Below are positions 8,889-15,460 of a stretch of 64,000 nucleotides of DNA, piece by piece. Source of the stretch: CBDCUW01 sp965222745 (GTDB taxonomy: Bacteria > Planctomycetota > Planctomycetia > Pirellulales > Pirellulaceae); contig CBDCUW010000003.1 of assembly GCA_965222745.1 (NCBI GenBank), forward strand, positions 1,736,001 to 1,800,000. Reading direction: 5' to 3'. Under the pieces are notes generated by a model that did not search any database, was not told the origin of the DNA, and was given only the letters and a program-made list of their open reading frames with translations. Position 1 is the first letter of the stretch. Each line of letters opens with the position of its first letter. The position numbers were made by a program, and so were the translations under genes.

Positions 8889-9449
8889 TCAAATGTCATC
8901 TAGCACTTCCATCAATAGCTTGGCGACTGCGCCAGCGTTGTCGAGCATTGGGAAGTGGGGGAGTGACGCTTCGCGGTAGCGACATCGATCGTTCCGGCGC
9001 ATTCTTTGGGCGATTTGTTGAAGGACGGGTGCGAACGGGTCGTCGTCTGCTTTGTCGGTGAAAGCGATGTAGGTGCAATCGTAGTCGGTTCGCTCGATAC
9101 GGATGCGGTCGCGCAAGGGGCGCAGTAGAACGTCGGTGCGACGGTCGGCGTCGGGAGGTGAATGCGGAAGACGCCAATCTTCGCCTTGCTCCTTTGCCGT
9201 GCTCTCAATCCACGAGGTAAGTTCGGGCCCCAGCAGGTCAAGGACCGACTCGCCATCTTGCGGTACCAATGCATCCAGGTAGACGACGTGCCCGATTCGC
9301 TCGGGAATCGTCTGCACGACGCCCGTTGCCACCACACCTCCGTTGCTGTGTCCGACGAGGACGATGTCTCGCAGGTCCTCGTGAACGATCAGGTTCACGA
9401 CATCGGTGATGTAGGATGACAAACGCCAACCAAAAAAGTCCGCAAGCAA
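8889..9449 (-). pseudogene. Alpha/beta hydrolase, N-terminus deleted
   Basis: The frame encodes the C-terminal part of an alpha/beta hydrolase of the pimeloyl-ACP-esterase-like type. The nucleophile elbow GHSNGG lies in VLVGHSNGGVV. VVYLDALVPQDGES follows, and the terminal HFPMLD would supply the catalytic His. Homologues normally have about 50 residues before this point, including the oxyanion strand and an HGAWHG-like motif. Those are missing. Upstream of about 9420 the same DNA codes, in another frame, for the last membrane segment of the neighbouring gene, so a deletion has fused two genes. No proper start or ribosome-binding site is seen, so it is probably not functional. Confidence 0.75.
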
Positions 9450-9867
9450 GCAGGATTCGTGAGACCGCCTTGCACGTATCCCAAAAAGCCAAGCAGTAGC
9501 TGGCGTAATACACGACCAGCATGATGGTCAGGACTGCCGAGGCGGGCACTTGATCGTGGCTGAGGCTAAGCTCGTGCCAGCCCTGCGTGATCACGACCAC
9601 GATCAGAAAAGTGCCGCCGGTAAGGTAGGCGCGCAGTCCAGCCTTGGCCGCCGCCTCTTTTTGCAATTCATCAAGATCATCCAGAAAGCCAAACTGGCGC
9701 AAGATGCCGGGACCAAAAAATCCCATCGCCACCAGGATCATGAAACCCTTGTGAATCGTGGCACCCAAAATCAAGCCAGCCACGACCAGCGCCACCGAGA
9801 CGACACTGGCAACGGTCAGGCGAAGACGAGACAGCAGCGATGGATGCCGGCCGGACGATGCGTTCAT
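9238..9867 (-). CDS. Multi-pass membrane protein with altered C-terminus
   Basis: Residues 1-150 form a hydrophobic protein with about five membrane segments (around VASVVSVALVVAGLIL, FMILVAMGFFGPGIL, TGGTFLIVVVI, VLTIMLVVYYASY and ILLACGLFWLAFV). From about base 9420 the frame enters the remains of the hydrolase gene and yields some 60 arginine- and histidine-rich residues that look non-native. The ATG at 9867 overlaps the stop of the XRE gene by four bases (ATGA), so the two are translationally coupled. Pairing of a small XRE regulator with a short membrane protein is common. The native C-terminus was probably lost in the same deletion that truncated the hydrolase. Family not recognised. 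Confidence 0.7.
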   Translation of the reverse strand: MNASSGRHPSLLSRLRLTVASVVSVALVVAGLILGATIHKGFMILVAMGFFGPGILRQFGFLDDLDELQKEAAAKAGLRAYLTGGTFLIVVVITQGWHELSLSHDQVPASAVLTIMLVVYYASYCLAFWDTCKAVSRILLACGLFWLAFVILHHRCREPDRSRGPARHRPRRTQQRRCGGNGRRADDSRANRARRLPGCIGTARWRVGP

Positions 9868-10079
9868 TTTTCGTCACCCTGTTGGTCTTCGAGCTCGAAA
9901 ATCTCCTCGACGGGGACACGAAAAACCCGAGCAAGCCGAAGGGCCAGTTCAATCGACGGTTTGTACCTGCCTCTTTCGATCGAGATGATGGTCTGACGGG
10001 TCACCCCAACCTCGTCGGCAAGCTGCTGCTGCGTCATTCCTTCCTTTTGCAAACGGTAGCGTTTGAGATGGATCTTCAT
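9864..10079 (-). CDS. XRE/Cro-type transcriptional regulator
   Basis: The 71-residue protein is almost entirely a Cro/C1-type helix-turn-helix: MTQQQLADEVGVTRQTIISI is the two-helix DNA-binding unit and ALRLARVFRVPVEEIFEL completes the five-helix fold. It resembles YgzD/compact XRE regulators found beside membrane-protein genes. The downstream membrane-protein gene overlaps by four bases. A nearly perfect 46-bp palindrome lies 24 bp upstream and contains a good promoter, so autoregulation by a dimer is the obvious model. Start ATG at 10079 fits the family length. Confidence 0.9.
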   Translation of the reverse strand: MKIHLKRYRLQKEGMTQQQLADEVGVTRQTIISIERGRYKPSIELALRLARVFRVPVEEIFELEDQQGDEK

Positions 10080-10103
10080 TCATTCCGTTCTAGCGACGGC
10101 TTC

Positions 10104-10149
10104 ATGTAAAGTAAACTTGACATTTCCAGATGTCAAGCATGCTTTACAT
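10104..10149. promoter_or_regulatory. Palindromic promoter/operator of the XRE operon
   Basis: On the minus strand TTGACA (10136-10131) is followed after exactly 17 bases by TACTTT (10113-10108), a good sigma-70-type promoter aimed at the XRE gene. The whole 46 bp is a palindrome: ATGTAAAG and CTTGACAT on the left mirror ATGTCAAG and CTTTACAT on the right, with only the four bases between the half-sites differing. The plus strand carries TTGACA (10117-10122) with a weaker TGCTTT box, so divergent promoters may overlap. A dimeric repressor binding here would block both. Confidence 0.75.
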
Positions 10150-10152
10150 TTC

Positions 10153-10210
10153 CGGCGACTTCTCCGAAGTCGCACGGGTGTTGGCGAGCCAGTTCGGAGA
10201 ACTGGCCGAC
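10153..10210. repeat. ~58-bp palindromic repeat, second family
   Basis: The element pairs CGGCGACTTCTCCGAAGTCG with CAGTTCGGAGAACTGGCCGA. Each arm is itself a small hairpin (GACTTC/GAAGTC and AGTTC/GAACT). It resembles 21586-21651 and is distinct from the 63-bp family. It lies between the XRE operator and the PpiC gene. Confidence 0.7.
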
Positions 10211-10316
10211 GCGGTGACGGCAATTGGCGGGAGTTTGATCTTGTGTCGTTCCGAGGGGGGTGGCTACAAGGCGACTGCTGATGGGCCGAATTCCTCTTAC
10301 CTCGCCAGGGCAAAGA

Positions 10317-11498
10317 ATGCCGTCGCGTGTGCACCTTTTTTCGTTTGTGATCCTGATTGGATTCGTGCTGGTATCGCCGGGCATCGCCCAGGTCCCCACT
10401 CGACGTGACGTCGACGATGCCCAGGAGGTCGAATTGCCGGAGGATCCGGCGGCGGTGATCGCCGTGGTGGGACAAACACCGATCCTTTACGGAGACGTCT
10501 CGGCAAAGGTGGAGGCGAGAATCGCCGATGTTTTGGCGAAGACGAAGCAGAAGATACCTGAAGATCAACTGCATTACGCCCGCATCAATCTGACTCGTGC
10601 GTTGCTGGCTGAAATGATTCAGAACAAGATGATGCGAGAATCATTTCTGCTCGACCAAGTGGGGACAGCGGCCGCCGACAAGCGCGCCGAAGCGGATGCC
10701 ACGTTGCAGTCCAGGGCGCGGCAGATGTTTTTTGAATCCGAAGTGCCGGAGCTGAAGAAGCAGTACGAGACCGACAGCCTGGAGGGACTCGATAAAAAAC
10801 TGCGTGAAAAAGGAAGCACATTGGCATCCAGGCAGCGTGAATTCATCGACGCGATGCTGGGCCACTTGTACATTCGCAGCAAGGTCGAAAAAGAACCGAG
10901 CGTTTCGATTGCCGAGATCACTCGCTACTACGAAGAAAACGGTGAAGAGTACTCGCACCCGACGCGAGCCCGGTGGGAACAGCTGACGGTCCTGTTCAGC
11001 AAATTTCCGGATCGCCAATCGGCCTACGATGCGATTTGGGAAATGGGGCGCGAGGCGTACTTTGGCGGCAACCTTCAGGCGGTCGCTCGAGAAAAAAGTC
11101 AGGAGCCGCTTGCCCGTTCAGGTGGTTTGCACGAATGGACCGAACAAGGGGCGCTTGCCTCGGGTGAGTTGGACAAGGAGATCTTTTCGATCGAGCTGAA
11201 TGCGATGAGCGAGATCATCACCGATGCCCAGGGATTCCACATCATCCGCGTTCTTGATCGTCAACTAGCAGGCCTGACACCGCTGAGCCAGGTGCAGGAT
11301 GAAATCCGGGCAAAGATCCGCAAAGACAAAATCGCCAAATCGCGATTGGCGGTGATGGAAGACATGCGGCAGCGAATTCCGGTTTGGTCGTTGTTCCCAA
11401 AAGATGTTCCCGAGGCGAAACCGATTCCGCGAGTGGCCAGCCGAAGTTCGGCGCAAGACCAGAGAAAGACCGGACCCACAGCACGCACGATCCGATGA
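10317..11498 (+). CDS. Exported PpiC/SurA-type peptidyl-prolyl isomerase
   Basis: The ATG at 10317 opens a 393-residue protein with a clear signal peptide (FSFVILIGFVLVSPGIAQ). Residues about 60-200 form the helical SurA-like N-domain. A parvulin domain follows around residues 205-310, recognisable by EEYSHPTRARWEQL, GLHEWTEQGAL and the closing GFHIIRVLDR. Such proteins catalyse proline isomerisation and chaperone outer-membrane proteins in the periplasm. An ATG at 10281 in the same frame would extend the start but spoil the signal peptide. The stop overlaps the next gene's ATG by four bases, so a coupled lipoprotein partner is likely. Confidence 0.88.
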   Translation: MPSRVHLFSFVILIGFVLVSPGIAQVPTRRDVDDAQEVELPEDPAAVIAVVGQTPILYGDVSAKVEARIADVLAKTKQKIPEDQLHYARINLTRALLAEMIQNKMMRESFLLDQVGTAAADKRAEADATLQSRARQMFFESEVPELKKQYETDSLEGLDKKLREKGSTLASRQREFIDAMLGHLYIRSKVEKEPSVSIAEITRYYEENGEEYSHPTRARWEQLTVLFSKFPDRQSAYDAIWEMGREAYFGGNLQAVAREKSQEPLARSGGLHEWTEQGALASGELDKEIFSIELNAMSEIITDAQGFHIIRVLDRQLAGLTPLSQVQDEIRAKIRKDKIAKSRLAVMEDMRQRIPVWSLFPKDVPEAKPIPRVASRSSAQDQRKTGPTARTIR

Positions 11499-12193
11499 AG
11501 GTCGACGGCCGCATGTTTCGCAGCCCAACCTCTTTGCTAAAACGCGTTCGACTACGAAAGCTGCCGCCGATCAACGTGGCAGGCAGCATTTTTTTTGTGT
11601 TGATGTTGGTCGCGGCCGGCTGCGGGCAACTTTCTTATCGGCTGCAAAACAAAGCACCCGATCAATACGTTCCCAATCCGCTGGAACTGCCACCGGCTGA
11701 GGATGACTTCGTGTGGTCGCAAGTCATCGACGCGGTCGACGATTACTTCCGGATCGCTCGCGAGCAACCGGTGCAGAATTCCGATGGATTGTTGTTGGAC
11801 GGGCGAGTGGAAACGTCTTACCTGATCGGCGCGTCGTTGATGGAGCCGTGGCGAAAGGACAGTACCCAGGGATTCGAGAGGCTGCAGAGTACGTTGCAGT
11901 CGATTCGTCGCCGAGCGATTGTCACGGTCAGGCCTCGCGGCGCGGCCTACACCGTCGAGGTGATTGTCCAGAAAGACTTGGAAGATACCGACCGCAGCCA
12001 ATATGCCACCGAGTCATCGTCGGCGCGGCGTCACGACGGCACGTTGCTGCGCCGGGACGATGCCTACGACGACAACCCACAGACTTTGGGCTGGATTCCT
12101 TTGGGACGTGACACGTCGCTGGAGCAAGTCATCCTGAACGATATTTTCAGCCGCATCACGCAGCCCGATCGGCAGGGCGGCCTGCACCACTGA
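11495..12193 (+). CDS. Lipoprotein coupled to the PpiC foldase
   Basis: Translation starts at an ATG inside the PpiC stop (ATGA overlap). The 232-residue protein has a basic N-terminus, a hydrophobic stretch (GSIFFVLMLVAAGC) and a lipobox Cys near residue 36, so it is a predicted lipoprotein. The mature part has a conserved-looking core (DDFVWSQVIDAVDDYFRIAREQPV, broken here for brevity) and an acidic, disordered C-terminal third. Planctomycete genomes carry such proteins beside periplasmic foldases, but no catalytic motif is visible and the function is unknown. Coupling suggests an envelope role together with the isomerase. Confidence 0.75.
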   Translation: MKVDGRMFRSPTSLLKRVRLRKLPPINVAGSIFFVLMLVAAGCGQLSYRLQNKAPDQYVPNPLELPPAEDDFVWSQVIDAVDDYFRIAREQPVQNSDGLLLDGRVETSYLIGASLMEPWRKDSTQGFERLQSTLQSIRRRAIVTVRPRGAAYTVEVIVQKDLEDTDRSQYATESSSARRHDGTLLRRDDAYDDNPQTLGWIPLGRDTSLEQVILNDIFSRITQPDRQGGLHH

Positions 12194-12572
12194 CGTGAGC
12201 CGATTTTTCTGTTTTCGACGAAAATGCGGAAGTGCGACCGTGGCGCCGCTTTTCGGTCTGGGGCGGTGACTTTAGAGATTGACGGTTGGCCGACGCAAAA
12301 CGTCACAATCGACAAGCCTTGCCTGGAATGGAAGATTGCCGACTATAGACTTTTTCGGGAACTAATTTTCTTCCACTGCGCCGCCGATATCCATCCAGCC
12401 GGGCGAGCGAAAGCGACCTGGCCGGCCCAACATCGGGATGTTGTTGGTGCTCCGATCTCTCCAATTGCCAACCCCTGTTTCCCGCCAAACGCTTGCCACG
12501 GGTTGCCGCATACGCCTTCTATCTGAAGCGTTTTTTCCAACCCGACGAGCCAGTTTTGGCGAATCACCACGG
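12194..12572. other. 379-bp intergenic stretch
   Basis: Nothing recognisable is present. No reading frame has convincing composition. AT-rich patches near 12340-12370 (containing TATAGA) could hold a promoter for the small downstream gene. Confidence 0.5.
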
Positions 12573-12872
12573 ATGCTTATGATTGCTTTGGCACCTCGAA
12601 AGATTGACTTCAATACCCTTTGCCGAACGGTCGAGCGACGACTTTGCGAGCTCGGCCACCTCGAACCCAACCAATTCCCGATGACGCAACGGGAAGTCAT
12701 CCGCAGCGGAAAAGCATGCGGCGTTTATTTCTGCGTCCACGGCCCACGGAGCGTGAAGCTGACGGCGATCTGCGACTTCAAGCACAACACCCTGATTTAC
12801 TACGGCAGCGACGGCATCCGTCGCGAAAGCGTGCCAATCACAGTCGACAGGCGGCAGCCGCAGGCTGCGTGA
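12573..12872 (+). CDS. Conserved small hypothetical protein
   Basis: The frame from the ATG at 12573 codes for 99 residues with natural protein composition and no signal peptide. Features are an N-terminal helix (FNTLCRTVERRLCELGHL), a compact beta-like region (GVYFCVHGPRSVKLTAICDF) and YYGSDGIRRE near the end. It contains four cysteines but no metal-binding spacing. The frame is open further upstream, but that part looks non-coding. It ends 2 bp before the convergent tsaB stop. I do not recognise the family; the domain resembles short planctomycete proteins of unknown role. Confidence 0.6.
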   Translation: MLMIALAPRKIDFNTLCRTVERRLCELGHLEPNQFPMTQREVIRSGKACGVYFCVHGPRSVKLTAICDFKHNTLIYYGSDGIRRESVPITVDRRQPQAA

Positions 12873-12874
12873 TC

Positions 12875-13576
12875 TTAGCGCTGCCCAGCCGCCTTTTCCT
12901 CCGCGGCACTCGGTTTGAGATACCGGGGCGCGAGGGCGAAAGGGTCGGCCCAGTCGTTACAGATTGCCCTGCGGTAACCCAGCAGTCCGACTCCCACTGC
13001 CTCGGTCGTCTGGTCGGGCAGACGGAGTCGGCGGTGGGCCAGATCACCGAAAGGCAGCGAATCGCCAGCCAGGGCGGTCCCTGCCGGCAGGCTTCGTAGT
13101 CGCTTTTGCCACTCATCCTGCTCGCAGATGCCAACCGTTTCAGGGTGTGCGGTCCAATCGACCAGACGCTGTGGGTCGGCCAGCAGCCGATCGCGAGTGA
13201 AAGTGCCGCAAAACACTTGGCCTCGGTAGGCATTGGTGGCGACCAAAAGTGAATCGGTCTTCGGGTATTGCAAAAAAACGGCGGCCGCGATGGCGGCGAG
13301 CGAATCGACGCTGACCAAGGGCAACTCCAGCGCATAGGCCAATGTCTTCGCCGTCGTCACTCCGATACGAAGTCCGGTGAACGATCCTGGTCCGTCGGCC
13401 ACCGAGACGAAGCCGATAGGGTGGCGTTTTTTCTCGCACCACCGGATCAGCCGGTCCATTTCCGGCCCCAAACTAGCGGCAGTTCGGCTACCGGGATCCA
13501 ATTTGGACTGCCAGAGAATCGTTTCAGCCGATAAAACAGCCAGGGATCCGGATCGCCCGGTCGTCTCGATTGCCAC
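12875..13576 (-). CDS. tsaB: tRNA threonylcarbamoyladenosine biosynthesis protein TsaB
   Basis: TsaB is the inactive paralogue that partners TsaD in making the t6A modification of ANN-decoding tRNAs. The N-terminal VAIETTGRSGSLAVLS block, DGPGSFTGLRIGVTTAKTLA and the PLVSVDSLAAIA segment are the family signature of the ASKHA fold. The start is taken as the GTG at 13576, which has AAGGA ten bases upstream and puts the AIET block at the N-terminus as in homologues. A TTG at 13612 would add twelve residues. Length, 234 residues, is normal. It is convergent with the small gene at 12573. Confidence 0.92.
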   Translation of the reverse strand: MAIETTGRSGSLAVLSAETILWQSKLDPGSRTAASLGPEMDRLIRWCEKKRHPIGFVSVADGPGSFTGLRIGVTTAKTLAYALELPLVSVDSLAAIAAAVFLQYPKTDSLLVATNAYRGQVFCGTFTRDRLLADPQRLVDWTAHPETVGICEQDEWQKRLRSLPAGTALAGDSLPFGDLAHRRLRLPDQTTEAVGVGLLGYRRAICNDWADPFALAPRYLKPSAAEEKAAGQR

Positions 13577-13807
13577 CTGCGTTGTATCCTTGAGGAAGGA
13601 GCCGGGAGGCAATTTGGGGGCCGTTTGTGGCGGTATCGTGGGATTGCTGTGAATTTTTGGTTCCCCTTACAATTCGTCCTCCGTCGGCGAGCTAAAAATC
13701 CGCAGGCTCGATACTGGCCCAGCGGACTGACTGACCCAGCGGAACGGCACCACCAACCGGCATCATGATATCGCGGCCCGACCGCCAATTGTTATAGGAA
13801 TCCCCCT

Positions 13808-14566
13808 GTGAAGCGAGCGTTGATCAGCGACATCCACGGCAACCTTGAAGCGCTGCTGGCGGTGCTGGATGATGCTCGCGACCAACAAGTGGACGACATC
13901 TATTGCCTGGGGGATATCATCGGATACGGCCCCAATCCTTGCGAGTGCTTGGACGAGGTGATGAAGCACTGCAAGGTTACCATCTTGGGCAACCACGACC
14001 AGGCGGCGCTGTTTGATCCGGACGGGTTCAATCCGATGGCGCTGCAGGCGATTTACTGGACACGAGACCAATTGGACAACGGGCCCGGTTCGCCCGTTCA
14101 AGTGAACAAGAGGTGGGATTTTTTGGGCGAGCTGCCGCGGTTTGTTGACGAGGGTGATTTCAAGTTCGTCCACGGTTCGCCTCGTGATCCCACCAACGAG
14201 TACGTTTTTCCGGAATACGTCTTCGACCAGCGGAAGATGGAGATTCTGTTCGGCAAGGTTCAGAAGTATTGTTTCATGGGCCACACTCACCTGCCGGGCA
14301 TTTTTACGACCGAATGCGAGTTTTTATCGCCGGAAGAGTGCGACCATTTTTATCAGCTGGGCCAAGACAAAGTGCTTGTCAATGTTGGTAGTGTGGGGCA
14401 GCCGCGCGACGAGGATAATCGTTCCTGCTATGTCGTCTTGGATATGGACGCGAAAACGGTAACGTACCGCCGAGTCGATTACGATAGGGACACGACCGCG
14501 AACAAGATTTACGACGTGCCGGATCTTTCCGATGCACTTGGCGATCGGCTCAAGCACGGACGTTAA
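13808..14566 (+). CDS. Metallophosphoesterase, YfcE/calcineurin-like (copy 1)
   Basis: This 252-residue protein has every motif of the two-metal phosphoesterase fold: SDIHGN (Asp8, His10), LGDIIGYGPNP (Asp36), GNHD at 61-64, FVHGSPRDP and a GHTH motif near residue 158. NVGSVGQPRD after it is typical of the YfcE-like diesterase subgroup. It hydrolyses an unknown phosphoester in the cytoplasm. GTG start at 13808 has AGGAA upstream. It is followed after 35 bp by a near-identical-length paralogue, evidently a tandem duplication. Confidence 0.92.
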   Translation: MKRALISDIHGNLEALLAVLDDARDQQVDDIYCLGDIIGYGPNPCECLDEVMKHCKVTILGNHDQAALFDPDGFNPMALQAIYWTRDQLDNGPGSPVQVNKRWDFLGELPRFVDEGDFKFVHGSPRDPTNEYVFPEYVFDQRKMEILFGKVQKYCFMGHTHLPGIFTTECEFLSPEECDHFYQLGQDKVLVNVGSVGQPRDEDNRSCYVVLDMDAKTVTYRRVDYDRDTTANKIYDVPDLSDALGDRLKHGR

Positions 14567-14601
14567 CAGCTTTCATTCCCCGCCCGACGTAGGCTGTCTG
14601 T

Positions 14602-15360
14602 GTGACACGCATCGCCATCATCAGTGATATTCATGGCAATTTGACCGCCCTGGAAGCGGTCCTGGAAGACATTGCCAACCAATCGATCGATCGAATCATC
14701 TGCCTTGGCGATGTGATCGGATACGGTCCTGACCCCTGCGCCTGTCTGGACCACGTGATGGGGTTCGAGTTTTGTGTGTTGGGCAATCACGACAGTAGCG
14801 CGCTGTTTGATCCGGAAGGATTCAACGTTGCCGCGGAACAGGCGATTTTCTGGACCCGTTCCCAATTGGAATGCGGCCGTGACGGGCCCGAATCGAGCCG
14901 CCAGCGCATGGAGTACATTTGCAGCTTGCCGCGAATGGTGCGCGAAGGAAGCGTGCTGTTTGTTCACGGCTCACCACGCGGGCCGACCAACGAGTACGTT
15001 TTTCCCGAAGACACTCAAAACGGCAAAAAGATTGAAAAGCTGTTTTCGATGATCCCGCAGCTCTGCTTCCAAGGGCACACCCACGTGCCGGGAGTTTTCA
15101 CACCCGACCTGCGATTCATTCGCCCGGTCGACACCGGCAGCGGCTACGACGTTTCCGATCCCGATCAGAAACTGATGATCAATGTCGGCAGCGTGGGACA
15201 ACCTCGCGACGGTGATCCTCGCAGCTGCTACGTGATCTACGACGAAAAGACAATCGAGTATCGGCGAGTCGAATACGACGTCGAACGGACGGTCCAGGCG
15301 ATCGAAGCCGAACCGGAACTCGATAACTTCCTCGGCTATCGCCTACGAGAAGGAAGATAA
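14602..15360 (+). CDS. Metallophosphoesterase, YfcE/calcineurin-like (copy 2)
   Basis: This second 252-residue paralogue keeps the same motif order: SDIHGN, LGDVIGYGPDP, GNHD, FVHGSPRGP, GHTHVPG and NVGSVGQPRDGD. All metal ligands are present, so it should be active. Divergence from copy 1 is mainly in the region after the GHTH motif and in the C-terminal 50 residues, which may point to different substrates. It starts at a GTG and likely shares a transcript with copy 1. It converges on ftsK. Confidence 0.92.
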   Translation: MTRIAIISDIHGNLTALEAVLEDIANQSIDRIICLGDVIGYGPDPCACLDHVMGFEFCVLGNHDSSALFDPEGFNVAAEQAIFWTRSQLECGRDGPESSRQRMEYICSLPRMVREGSVLFVHGSPRGPTNEYVFPEDTQNGKKIEKLFSMIPQLCFQGHTHVPGVFTPDLRFIRPVDTGSGYDVSDPDQKLMINVGSVGQPRDGDPRSCYVIYDEKTIEYRRVEYDVERTVQAIEAEPELDNFLGYRLREGR

Positions 15361-15365
15361 TCGTC

Positions 15366-15384
15366 GGCCGGTTCTCCGAACCGG
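15366..15384. terminator. Perfect hairpin between convergent genes
   Basis: GCCGGTTC and GAACCGGC pair perfectly around TCC, five bases after the metallophosphoesterase stop. There is no T-run, so it is either a Rho-assisted 3' stem-loop or a fragment of the second palindrome family, whose GTTCTCCGAAC core it shares. Confidence 0.45.
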
Positions 15385-15460
15385 CAACGTCCCTCTCGCC
15401 TGCCTTCCTCGTGCCCATCTCTCTTGTTCACCTCCATCACCGCAGCCGCGTCAACGAAGA

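Noticed and set aside
12224..12526. 100-codon frame between the lipoprotein and the small gene
   Set aside because: Its amino acid mix is not protein-like and no start signal is seen.
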